Shown here one piece after another: positions 42,990 to 56,100 of a stretch of 64,000 nucleotides of DNA. Numbering within the stretch: the stretch's first letter is position 1; every line of letters starts with the position of its first letter. The position numbers and the translations under genes are program-made. The notes under the pieces were generated by a model, which was not told the DNA's origin, made no database searches, and saw only the letters and a list, made by a program, of their open reading frames with translations. The stretch spans positions 12,551,221 through 12,615,220 of the forward strand of contig NC_092027.1 of the NCBI RefSeq assembly GCF_042242105.1. Direction: 5' to 3'. This DNA comes from Pempheris klunzingeri (Eukaryota; Chordata; Actinopteri; Acropomatiformes; Pempheridae).

Positions 42990-45900
42990 ATCATGTGTCT
43001 AATTATTATAATGGGACATTGGTTTTATTTAACTTTCTTCAGCGGACTGTTTTTTTTAAATATTACTGTAATTTGGCACATTCGCCAAAGTGTTTCGTGC
43101 AATTTTTGCAACTGTACTGGGAAACCACCAGAAGATGGCGACACTAAAGCACCCCACTGGACGTCTGAGAGCAGAGCAATTCGATTTGCAGATTGAATCA
43201 ATATCTGATAAACTTACTAATTGTTGAGAAACACTGATCATTTATCTACAGTCATAATCCTCTACAGTTTTTACAGTGGAGCTTATTTAGCCCCACAGAC
43301 AAGTGACCCAATTTTTTTTTCTCAGGAAACGCTCATAACTGCAAGCAAAAAGTTATTGTGTATGTATGTAATGTTGAAATATTAGTCTGCACAACAGGAA
43401 ACAATACATCAAAGGTATACAGTACATATATTTGTCTCAGGATTCCCCTTGGGGCTATTTGATTTGATCCTGCTCCAGTAGTCTGACAGGGAATCCCGCA
43501 AAGTAATAGTGAGATGTATGTTCTTCATTACTATTGTTGTTCATGGGAAAGGGCTTTGCCTCTGGCAGCCACTATGATCTTCCACAACATCTTTGTTGAC
43601 ATCCGCTGAGCACACTCAAGTACAAACAGCACATGGAAAAGTGGTGGGAGACTGTTTGTGTTTGCATGCGCGCTAAGAAATGGCTTCGCAGAACCCGAGA
43701 AGAAGCTCATGTTCCAGGACCGGGGGACCAGGGTGGGGCCTCGCCAGCCACTGATTGTTTCACTGCCTCTGTCTTTAATAACTGCTTCCTCCTTTTTCTT
43801 GGTACTCGTCCACTCCTCACCATCAGCTGGGAGGAGAGGATCAGTAGCAGCTGAGGTAATGAATGCTTTGGCTACTTGGTGACGCAGAAAAATGAAAGAA
43901 ATGTAAACAGTCACCGGACAGATCCCTTGATCCAAGTTTCCATACTTGGTCCCTGTGGCTGCTGTGAGGAGATAAGCTCTGTAATATTGTGTTCTTTTCT
44001 CCAGATACTTTCATAAGCAACTGGAAAGCTTTCACTGGGGTCACGTCTTAATAACTTGTGGGATAACTTTCAGATTTTCACATTTTAGCGAATCAACTAA
44101 ATGATTAGTTATATTCATTAACTGCACAAGAGGTTTTATATCAACTGGGTTGTAAATTGAGGAAATGAGTGTGGTGGTGATTATTCATTCATCCATCAAC
44201 TCACTTTTCATGCGTTAAGTAATTTGTGAGCAATTATCGCAATATTTTAAACGAGTAGTTTGTATGTATTTGTGAAGAATTATAGTAGACGTGTGAAAAG
44301 TTCTCATGTAAAAAGTCCTGGTCTTTTCATCAGCTCAGAAAAAATATCTGGATAACATCTAGTCTAGAATATAATTTTGTCCAAACTGAAGAAGACAATT
44401 TGCCAGTCACTGTTATATTATGTTTTACCTGAAAAAAACTTAATTTACATACAACAAAACACATTTTCGGTGCTGTAAGAGAGAGAGAGAATAGATTGTT
44501 ATTTCTAAACTAACAGCACTCTCTTCCTCATTCTGATGTATATGTACATTATTAACTCTATTGTGAAACAGGCTAATTTAAAGACTGAATATAAGCTTGT
44601 GAACAAGAGAGTTTTTTCTTCTAAAACAACTCATGTGTTATCAACAGAAACTCTGTAGACCAAAAGTGTGCTGAGAGTTGAAGCGTGATTTCTAACCAAA
44701 GCTCGGAGCTCACTCAAAATGTTCATAGGTGAGTAATTTGATGCAGGAATGCAAGGTTAAGGTCACCTCCAAGGCGTCTGTGCTGGACACAGCAGGTCTG
44801 CTCACACCTGGTAGTTTTCACTGGCAGAACCTGTTGATATATGTGACGATCGGCTCATTATGGCTAATTTTACAGACCTGCAATTTCTCTCACTTCAAAC
44901 AGGAGGGTGTCCTCTCTCCAGGTTTCTCTCTGAGGCAGATGTTCACTCAAGTGTTTATGTGGGACATGGAGGCCCAGACACATGCTACACACACACACAC
45001 ACACACACACTCTTGCACACTAAAATAGATTTTAGAAAATGGAATAGGTGGAAAGTAGTTTATATCTGTGAAAAAAGATCCTTATCATGTGTCCCTGACA
45101 CTGCAGAATTGAGCTGAGTATACATTTTAATCTACATAAAAAGGCCATGAATATAAGAAATAACTTTCTCAATCAGATCTTCAGACGTCACTGTCTACAC
45201 ACACAATACTGAAGATATTAGAGTAAATATTATGAATTATAAAAAGTAGTCATACATAAACAATAATTTTGAACCAGTTTTATTAAAACCATAAAATCAT
45301 CAAAGTTTGTGGAGTAAAAAAGAAAAAAAACTTTCCACATCTCCCACATGTCTCACACAATCTGGTCCCCCATTATTTTTCTAAGAGTCTGCTGAGAGGA
45401 AGAATACCAGTTCTCAACTGTGCAGCCAAACACCTTTGGCTTGTAGTTAGGCGAAATGTAACAAAAACTGTTGTTTCATAAGTAAATATATATGTCCTTA
45501 ATTTCTAATTATATGCATTTATATGTGTAAATTTAAATGTATATATTTATAACTAATTATGCATGCTCTTTGGCCTGGTCTTCCACTGACTGATGGTCAG
45601 AGTTATTGCTCTCAGTGATGGAAGAAAACGCTGACACAGCAGGACCTTATGAAAACTGTCCTCATCCCACCCGGCCTTGTCTCATGGAGCTTCCCCCTGA
45701 ACATCCAGCACACAGTCCCTCCCATTGTGGCTCTCTGATCCCTAATGCTCCTAAAAATCACACACCTTCTCTATCATCTAACCTAGATATATGCAGATTA
45801 TATAAGACATTTTTTTCCTGGTCTTCCCACCTTGTTTCAGTGACACAGTACAAACTGTAATATGTCAAGTGTTTGCAATGAGACCATGTGGTTTTGGAAA

Positions 45901-48900
45901 GACTTTATTGTGCCGCACAATTGAACACTAATGTGGTATTGCATTTAGTGTACACAATACAAGAGACAGAGAGATAATAAAACATTGCACAGGAAAACAA
46001 AGAATAAAAGTATATAATTTACACATCTTGTCATAAATAAAGTCTACACATCAGTGAATATGGAGTGGTTCGTTTTACATAAAATACACAACTTCTGTGT
46101 GGAAGTCTGCTGCAGCTCCTGGGGGGTTTGGAGGAGAGTTTGTGTGACTGGAAAGAAACATTGCTGAAAGAAAGATACATTTTTATGGAATAGATTCGAG
46201 TTTTGCAGAGAATCTACAGTAATATTGTTATTATTGGTCCCATCTTATCGAAAAGTAATCATAATTAACGTGGCACATGTTGTTCATGAACATTTTCTTG
46301 AGAATTTTTTTACCCATCTTTTCAATATAGTTGATATATATTCAGTGTCACAGCTCTTAGGTCCAAGCTAACACTAAACCTGAATACTGACAAACTAATA
46401 GCAAAATAAATGGACACTGACGTCTGTACTCAAGGGCAACAAAATTATCCCAGCTTTGGTCAGATTCCTTGCAGACTCCTTCTGCATGAAAAAAGTAATT
46501 TGTCTGTTTTTCTCACCAGTTCATACTGTTGATAATCTGTTTGAAACAAAAGTATAGAACCTATGCTTTCACGCTGGTGCTGCTCTTCAGCCAATATGTT
46601 GTATAAATTAATATCAAAAGGTTCTCAGCTTCACTGGTGAAAATATGCATAAATTGTAAGTAAACATACAAGACCAAGCGTGTGCTCTTTCAGAGAGGGC
46701 TGCAACGCAGTAACGTAAATCAATCTAGCAACTGAAGTTTTGTCCATTGATCTTTTTCTCTCTTGCAAAGGAGCTATAGCAACAATCCCACAGATGAAAA
46801 TATGTAAAGAAGACTCTCCTTCTTTCCGCTGACAGAAATAATCACTCTTCAGGCCAAAGAGCTCAGTTTCACATTGTTCTTGGAGTCTTTCATTATAAAG
46901 CTGTTGGCCATCTCATGTTGATGGGCTGCCCTTCATCTTTTCCTCACCTCCGAATGATTCAGTACAAAGATTCAGTACATTGCATAAGAAACATGCAATA
47001 ATTGCTTATAGATCTACAGCCCCTCCACCACATTGCCTGTCTGTGCAGATATTTCTCTTTGCTTTTATGTCACTCTGCCTATCCATGCCTGAAAGAGATG
47101 ATACAGGGACCTTAAAGATCACAAGACATGATGATATAGAAATGGAAAAGCCTTTTGAAGTTACACAGCTGAAGCACACCAGGATGTAATTTAAGGTAAG
47201 TGGCAATAATACACCATGCTTTCCTTTTCAAGTGAGGCTATGCTCCAAAAATAGCTGAAAGTCCCTCAATAAGCCTGCAACAGGTTAAAATAAAGTCATC
47301 ATAAAGCGCTGTTTTACTGAAGCAAAGAGAGGCACGCGACTGATAAGTTGGAACATGTTAAGTTTTCAAACAGAAAACAATAAAAAATGAGGAATAAAAT
47401 ATGAGAACATAAAGCCTGTATCCTGTGTGAACCCGGTGTTTCTGTGTTAGTTTGAAGCGGCTTTACATGTTATATTACATATGAAATGCATCAAACATAA
47501 GACTGAAGCACAGACTGGACTTTAGCAGCAGTAATCTTCCTCATCCTCCTCGCTGTGGACAAACAGTTACGACTAATATAGAAGCACAAGCAAAAAAGCG
47601 GCTGAGTGATGAGTGTGTTATGAAAGTTACTACATACAGTACATCTTTAAACAAGTAGTAAAATAAAACTTTAGAACATAACTGCGACAAAATAATAACA
47701 TCTTTAGCTCAAATCAGTAACAGTGTACACAGAACAGAGCAAATTAAGACTACTATTCACACACTTTCGTTTGCAGTGGTCAAAACAACTCTGTTTCTTT
47801 AAGGCATTTTACAATCTTTTCTTTCTTACCGCATCTGTGTTTTATTTTTCAAATGAGACGGTGGGGTCCAGATTGGCAACATGGCTTTTATTTATATGTT
47901 TATAATTGTTCACGCTGACGTTTTTCATCTAATGTGACTGAAAAGTATCTATTTCACCTGCAGCCAAGACAAAATGATCTATGTTAAATCTACTGACACT
48001 GTCCCAGTTTAAACATGTAGAAAATTGGCCAAAATTTAGCCTGTTTCATTATCAAATTGGTTTTAAATTCTACTGGGAGTCAAATCCCAAATCAGAGTTT
48101 TTGAAATCGTAGACTCACATCAAATTTCCTACTGTTTCCTACTGTTTTTACTGGAATGTGTGAGAAACTCTACCGCCTGCAGCAACCAAGTCTATACAAG
48201 TGTTCTCCCTAAAACTAAGGGAATGAGCCAAACTGTGCCTCTGTATAGCTGACAGGTAAATGTCACAAAGGTCATCTATGATATGTTATCATGTTACACA
48301 GTTTGGCTGGGTGTGTCTCTTTGAAAGGGTCTGATGTCTGATAATCTGGCTCTCAGATTTCCTCTTTTCTAAGCTGTCCCTCTGAAATTGGGTCTGTCTG
48401 GATTATAGATTTAGAGCTAGAAAAGACTAAAAGTTTAGGTTGACAAAAAGGCACAAAGAAGAATAAAGAGATCAGATTGAGCTTCTTCTGCTGTCATCAC
48501 CCAACTTTGACATGAACATGTTTCACCAGATATTACGCTGAGGATTCTGGGAAGTGTGGTCTTTGGATCAGTAGGTACCTGAGGTGCTTAATTGCAAGGC
48601 AACGTAACAGAGCTTTAGCTTAGTTGAGTTTTCTTTTTTTTTTTGGTGCCATAAAACTTGTGTTACAGGGAGAGTGGGGAGGGATCTTCTCTTAAAAGGG
48701 TAAAGATGGAGGAGAAGAGGGCTTGTATTGATCCCCAGAGTAAAGTAAGATATAAAAAAAGGGCTCAGGGGCTCTGGGGCTGATTTTGTGGCTGTTCCAG
48801 CCAGCTTGATGGGTGAGGGAAGGTCTGAGAATCTTGGTGTGGTTCTCCTCTGGTGTCAAAACCAGCTATAGGTGGGATTAAAAACAAAGGTCTCGGTGGG
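42990..48900. other. Intergenic region between lim2 and the TINAGL1-type gene
   Basis: No gene was recognised on either strand. The two flanking genes converge on it, so both 3' UTRs enter it. A (CA)n tract is at about 44988-45011. A short minus-strand stretch at 47522-47553 looks like a terminal coding exon but cannot be linked to any gene. A run near 45899-45910 reads AATAAAGTC on the minus strand and could be a distal poly(A) signal. The rest is anonymous AT-rich DNA. Confidence 0.5.
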
Positions 48901-48921
48901 GTTTTAACATCTGTTGTGCCT

Positions 48922-51900
48922 CTAAATGTGTCGGCGACGATGGTGGTGATGATGGTTGTGCATGTCCTCCATCGTGATCCTTCCCCACACACCAATCACA
49001 AATGCTTCAATCTCACACTCGTTGTCCCCACGAGCAATACGGAAGTAGCCGTTCTCTCCCCAGTTCTTTCCCCAGGAGTTGGCAGCGATCTGTAAAGGAA
49101 AGGAAAGTCAAATTCGTGAATGCATATACAGTATCTTGTAATATCCATGCACATTAGGCAAAAGTGAGCCAATTAAGAGGAACTTTGGACTTGAATGTTA
49201 TACATCTAAAATAGAGATTTTACAACAGAAAATTTAAACAGAATATTAAACAATGTTGCAGGTTTTTCAGAGGAAGAAAATCACATTACAGGGTTTGGGA
49301 TTCAGAAGAAAGATGCATTTGTTTTGTGCAATGAAAAAAAACTTACCCAGTATTTTTTTGATGTCCCATCAAAGATTCTCTCCTCTCCCCACCTGGTGCA
49401 CAAAACGGAGACGATGGTTGGTCAAAATGCCAAACAAAAGCACAGCAAAATATCCTCAAATACAGACATCAAATCAGCTGTGTCAGAGTTGCTCTACTAT
49501 TTTTAAAGTGTGGATGCGTTCCAACAAACATGCCTGATGTAAATACATCTCAGGAATGTGTTCACCTAGGACATGCCTGGCGTTACTGATGAAGAAAAGC
49601 AGGAAGTGGCGTTAGTAGTGTTCAAGTGGAGGGAGGGAGGGATCTTTCATCTTGTTAACAACATCCTGAAAATAGAGTATTTATGGCTGGACACCGCCTA
49701 GTTGAACTCCTACATCATTCCAATCCAAAGGACACCGAACTTCCCTTTCCCTTTGCCATTTCCGTACTGCAGGCATGAAATAGGAAGGAGAGGGTAGGTG
49801 AGGAGGAAGTGAACGCCACCTCAATGCGGCGACAGCTGACACCAACACTCAAGACGAAAAACACACAAATACATGTATGAATCTGAACTTTAAGGCCTGT
49901 CTTTATCCTTCTCCCTCCCTGGAAACCTTGGCAAAGGCCCCAAAATTCCCATCATGCCTTACACTTTGGTCTTAGCTCAGCCACTGCCAACTTTTTTGAC
50001 GCCCGCCGTTTCTGCTCGTCACGATCAAAACATTCTCCCAAAGCCAATTCCCATCCTGTTTTTGCACTCCAGGCCTTTCGTTTCCCTAGAGACTCCCAGT
50101 ACCTAAATGCTTGTTATCTTTTATGAGGGAAAGGAATGCTGGGAAATAGAGTGGCTAGTCTCAGACTCTGCCAACTCAGTAGCCACAACACTGGCAGATG
50201 TGCCAACCCTCTATCAGCGAGTGACTTTATTAGCACAGTGTTTCCCTGACTGGAGTCAGACATCACACTGACCATTACAAACAGCTGTGCAAACAACAGA
50301 TGCCAACCAGTATCTGACTGGAGAGATGGGATTTGTGTTTATTAGCAAGGGCACATACACACCTGCATATCTGTGTGCGATCCCATATGCATGCTTGCCC
50401 GTCTGCATATTTATCGGTATGGACAGAGCCAGACAGAATCGGACCACTGCTGGTCTCTTATCCGGCCTCCAATCAGCGCACTCGCTCTCTCAGGGACAAT
50501 GATGGGCATACCGCTGTGCCCATGTGCCCCGCCCTTCCCCAACGCCCCTCAGCCCACCCCTGACCTCTTCTCCGAGGATTGATCCCCCTCTCTCTGTCCG
50601 GTGCAGTCAGGATCAGCAGCCCAGACAATGCCCTTTCCACCACAGTGGACCTCAATGCTCTTTCCACAAACTTTCCCAGGCACTGGGCTTAAAGGAACGC
50701 ATCGCTATGGGATTTGGCCTATGTAAACACACTGATGCCTGTGGCTGGCAGGTTGGAGCTCAAAACACTATGCCCCCCCCCCCCCCACCCCCATTCGCTC
50801 CACCCCCTCTTCTCGTCCCTCCATCCGACCCAAAACTAGTGTCGCTGATACATCCACATCCATTTGCCGAGTGAGCCAGTGAGGATTCACAGCATCAGTA
50901 ATCAGTAGAAGGAGACAAAGTGCAGGAGGCATTCAAGAAAGCTGCAAATCCTCAACCTTATCCTCAGCATCATCTCAAAGTCTGCCTTCTTCCACAGTTT
51001 ACAGAAAAACTGTGGAGATGTAATTACAGTCTACTGAGTGTGATCCTCACAAGAACGTGGTGAACAAACACACTTTTCCAAAACATTTCAGAGCAGTGCA
51101 TGCTTATGTGATTTAAACAAGCAAAGTACAGGTTGGGGGCTGATAGCTTGAGTGTTTATTGTACACATGCCTACACATGCCACGTTATGTCATAAAATGA
51201 AATGTCATAAAATATACATGCAAGTCACGCACATGAAAAGGGACATGAAAAGCTGCTGGCGAATGGGATGTGCTTTGTTGTTATTGTTGGCCAATCAGAT
51301 AAAAGTAGAGACGTGTTTTTATCCTCCGTCTGGAGTTTCTTTCTAATTTTTTTCATTTTTTATTTAGAAACTGGGACAAGCTCAGACACTGAGGTACAGA
51401 CGCTGAGTCAAATGCTCACAAACACACATTCCTTAGCCCCCTTTAGAGACCCATTACGAGGTACCTGCTCATTTTTCTCATTTTGAAAGTGAGACGGCAA
51501 ACGTATCATTGTCACAACAGACACACTTTGAAACCAGCTGGATGACTCGCAAAGAATGTAAAAGTGAAAATGGATGTTTTACATTTTTGGCCTCTCACTG
51601 CCCTACAAAGAACACGTAAAAATCAACAGCAAACAACAACCTGTGGATCTGAGAACCGTCTAAATGATTACTCAATATTTTGATTGTGGAGACAAGAGAA
51701 AGGGAGGAAGCGGGACGGTCGGTGAGTCAGATGGCCGGCAGAGGAGTGATGAAGGAGACACCACAGAGCGAGATGTGGCAGGAAAAAGAGGACGGGGGGA
51801 ATTGCGACAGACAGAGGGTGAGGGCAGGTAATCTCCAGGTGTGTTAGCTGCCTACCCGCCTGCATATTTGTGGTCGTCGTAGTTACTAGATAGAGGAGGA

Positions 51901-53158
51901 AGGGGAGGGGGGCCTTGTCTGCGGCCGACAGAGGAGTGGAGCCAAGGTGTGTCTCCAAGAGCAATAGACTGGGAGGGAGGTGAAGTGAAGTGAAGCTATG
52001 AAACAAGCCCGATACCAACAGCTACTAAATTAAAACCTAATTTGTCCTTATTAAACACCTTTTCTGCTGAAATGGCATCTCTTGCGCATGTAGTAACAGT
52101 GAAACCAGACACATGAGGACTTGGATCGGGAGGAGGAAGGGCAAATGTTTTTGTTCAGATCCCATTCATAAGTGAATGCAAAGTTTGTGCGACATGGCAG
52201 GTGGTTTTCCTGTCAAAAACTCCAACTGAACAAAAGGGATAAAATCCTGGCACACTGTGAAAACCTAAGGTGTTTATGTTGAGTCTAATCAGGTTTGTGC
52301 AAGAAGAAAAACCTCTACTTAGGGCGATGCTATGAATAATAGGCTGCTGGTTCGCAACAAAAGGGGGGAAAGGCTTGCTATTAAATATTTTGCATTGTTA
52401 CTGTAAACTGCCAACTTACCCAGTGATCCTGACGGAGTGTGTGCCGTGTTTGCGGTATTGTGAAGGTTTGGTGAAGCTGACGTCAGTGTGCTTGTAGATC
52501 CCAGCCTTATAGACAAAGAAGTCCTCGTGGACCTCCATAATAGCTGCAAGAACAAACAAGCAGGGATAATTAGTAGGCGGATATAACACACACACACACA
52601 CACGCACACACACACACACATACACAACATCCTTTATCCTTTATCCAGGCTGCTGAATCTATTATGGAAGCGAGAGATAAAAATCTTATTCAAATATTGA
52701 TTAATCTAAAAGTAATTACCTAATTTAACCAAACAAATTTTAATTTCCCCCCTGAGTCATACACACCCAGACATCAGACAGGGCAGCCATGCATGTATGT
52801 GTGTATGTGTGTGTGTGTGTGTGTGCGCGCGTGTCAGTGAGAGCTACATAACTCTGTGTGACTTCTCTATTCCAGTTCAATGGGAATAACCCTCTGGAAG
52901 TATAGAAATTCCCTCATTTTGAGGTCTACCTGCACTATATCCAATGTTCTCTGGCTGAGAAAAGTCTGTGAACCTCCCGCATTATAAACAACTCACAATA
53001 ACACACACACACACACAAATGCAAGCATGCACACACTTTTTTCTATGCTTTTGAGTCAAAGAGAAACTCAAAGGAAAAAAGGAAACTTTGACGTGAAGCC
53101 AATAATTTTCCTGGACTGTACACAATAAAACAAGTGGCTGGCACAGGCTCATAGAGAA

Positions 53159-53194
<36 letters not shown>

Positions 53195-56100
53195 TCACAC
53201 CTCTACATGTGACTCTACTATTCAAGTGTACTTGACAATGGTCCAGATGGGCACCAGACAGTGAGGCTGTCTAGTAAAGGAGGCTCAGTTCAACCACACT
53301 GACATGAAGGCCCATCATTTCTGACCAGGTGACTGGGGTCATAGTTGAAATCTGGGACAAACCCATCAAGATGACAAGGTCAAACATGACATCATGCGAG
53401 GTCGGATACCTAACACGAAGCTCTGAGGTGCATGTGCTTAGATTTGTGGGTCCCTTGGGAGAGCGGTGTTGTTTATATTTAAAATATATTTTAAAAACGT
53501 TGCACTCAAAAACTCACTTGGGAGCAAATGTTGACACTAAAATATTATTGTCAATTTTCACCTTACCTTGCACAGGGCCATTATCCATAATCTCCTTCAT
53601 AATCTCCTTTTCCTGAGAGAGACGATAGAAGGAAGAATTTATAGGCAGAGGAGAGAGAGGCGGACAGAAAGATCATTACATGTCAGTGAAATGGAGAGGA
53701 TGAAAACAACCCCCCTGGATGTTAAAAGTCAGATAACAAGATTGAATCCAGCAGGGCCTCTGGTCTTAATGCCTGGTTTATTGACTTCACAGGCAATCTG
53801 GAGACAGAAACAACAGGCTGTAATGATTTTGAGAGGCATTAGCTGTCATTTAGCATTGATGGATGCTGGCTGATAAAACCACATGTTGGTTGCAGCTCAG
53901 TGGTTGACTGAACTGGAGGAGATACATTTAGCTGCATGCAGAGATGGCTTCTGGAAAGAGTTTCAGTGATTGTTACATGATACTTTGCACTGATACGGAA
54001 GGACAGAGGTGCATGAAGTGCACCAGATGTAAAAAAATTATATATAAATTTATCTCAACAAGCTTTGATATTGTGAACATGTAGACATATAGAGTTCATA
54101 TTCTAATTGTGTACTTTTAATTCTGTAAGAAAATGCTAATTTATAAACACTGATACTAATACAGCACAGTTGTTTCATGTTTCATGAGTCATCAGTCAGA
54201 ACATTTGCTCTCATATCGACTGATTCTAGTTTACTCAACTCACTATAGTGGCTAAGCATGAAAAGATTATATGTAGAAAGAGTCGAGTAATTTGATATTA
54301 GAAGCTAAACACAGAAATCCAATTCCAGATTGGCCGTGCCGTAGAAATTATAGTATATAATGATCACGGAAGTGTAGTCTGCAAACTGGTTTAATTCACT
54401 TACTGGCCAATATATCCAACATATCTAAAGCCAAACTACTCTGATTACAATCAGAATTACCTCTTAACTCTGTATTATATTTCAATCAACCCTATCAGTC
54501 CTGAATCCAATTACCTGGACCATGAAAATTGGTAAACATGCATGTAAGAATAATTCAAGGAATTCAAGGAAAAATTCAAGGAAGAGTGCTGTTGAGCATT
54601 AAATCCTGTAAACTGTTCATTCACAGCGGAGTCAAGTACGCATGAGGAAAATGTGCAAAAACACATACTGTAATAAACATGTGAGAGAGATTATAGTCTA
54701 CTGTAGCACGAGGAAGTCTCAAAAACGTACAGCAAGGGTACCAAAGCTGCATGTTTACTGGAGATTTAAGAATATGCTATGCTGGGCCGGTGTTGAACTA
54801 ATGTAGGATGGTGTACATGTGCGTGTGTGAGGGAACACCTGCGAGTAGGTACATGTATTTGTGCATCATGTGTCTTTGTTTATGCATGTGTTGTTTTGTA
54901 TTTGCGGGTGCTTACATTGGATGAGAGCCTGTAGGGTGGTGTGGACTGGTAGATGTCGTTGTGGTAGTTGTGTGTGTTGGGGCAGCGCTGTGTGGCCTGC
55001 CTCTTCCCCCGGCCAATCGAGCGACTCTGCATCATGCAGCGGCCCACCTCTGCTGGCGTTTCCTGTGGGGGTCGGTATGGATAACAGTCTTCTGTCACCA
55101 CGCTGTGTGAGAAGAGGAAGGATTGTCAAGTCTGTTGACACCAATAAATCACATAACTTATCATATGCTGCATTGCTTCTTTGTTTCTAGTCTTTACCCT
55201 CTACGCCGAAGGTACCACCAGGCTCCATCAACGCGCCCCCCAGCGCAACCCCCCTGGTTGCGTGTGTCACAGGAAATAAGATTTTGAGGGGACAGCTGAG
55301 GAGTCATGTGACCCATTGACTGGATGGAGATTCTGTCTGATGCCACAGCTAGAGAAAAGGACAGGTAACATAACAATTTCAATTCCTTTTCTCATTGAAA
55401 AGGATGTTACTTGATTTTTCTTCTATTTTTCAGATTTTCCTTTATGTCTTGTAATGATATCATATATTTCCCTCCATTTATCCTATTCTACCTGCAGTTG
55501 AGAAAGCCCAGGATGCAGCGCAGTTGCCCTGATCCAGTGGTTCATGAATCTTTCCTGGCCACTTCTCTGCAGAGTTGAAGTGGAGCGGCAGACGGTCACT
55601 CTGAGCATCCATGTTCATCTGATAGAGAGAGGATTTAGAGTCAAATAGAGAAAACAACATGAAGATGCACCATTGGGACTTTAAATGTGGTGCTGGACAG
55701 CACAGAGAACGTGTTTTCCCATAACAGAGCACAAACTATCGGCTTCAATTAAAATACTTGTGGACAGCTTTGTTTGACAAGTTAGGATCACTGGCAGATT
55801 ACATAAGTCTGCTAATCAACTCTCCAGTAGAAGGGACTTATTCACAGGCGATTAGCACCATTTGGCCCAGCGTCAATCTCGGACGCTGAAGAATAGACAG
55901 AAAACTTTGATCCTGGTCCTCTCCATGAAACCATGAGGCCGTTTGGTTACATCAGCGTAAAATCCAATGCGTCATTTGAACCTACTGAACTCGCAGCATT
56001 CATGAAGGCATCCGTCTCCATTTAGAATATCAATATCAGTGGGATGATAAAATCTAATTAGATGATAAGATTGTGATGGAGTGCAAATATTTTCCGCACT

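Noticed and set aside
46980..47189. 69-codon plus-strand frame ending before a GTAAGT-like donor
   Set aside because: The charged C-terminal part looked exon-like, but no acceptor, partner exon or family match was found.
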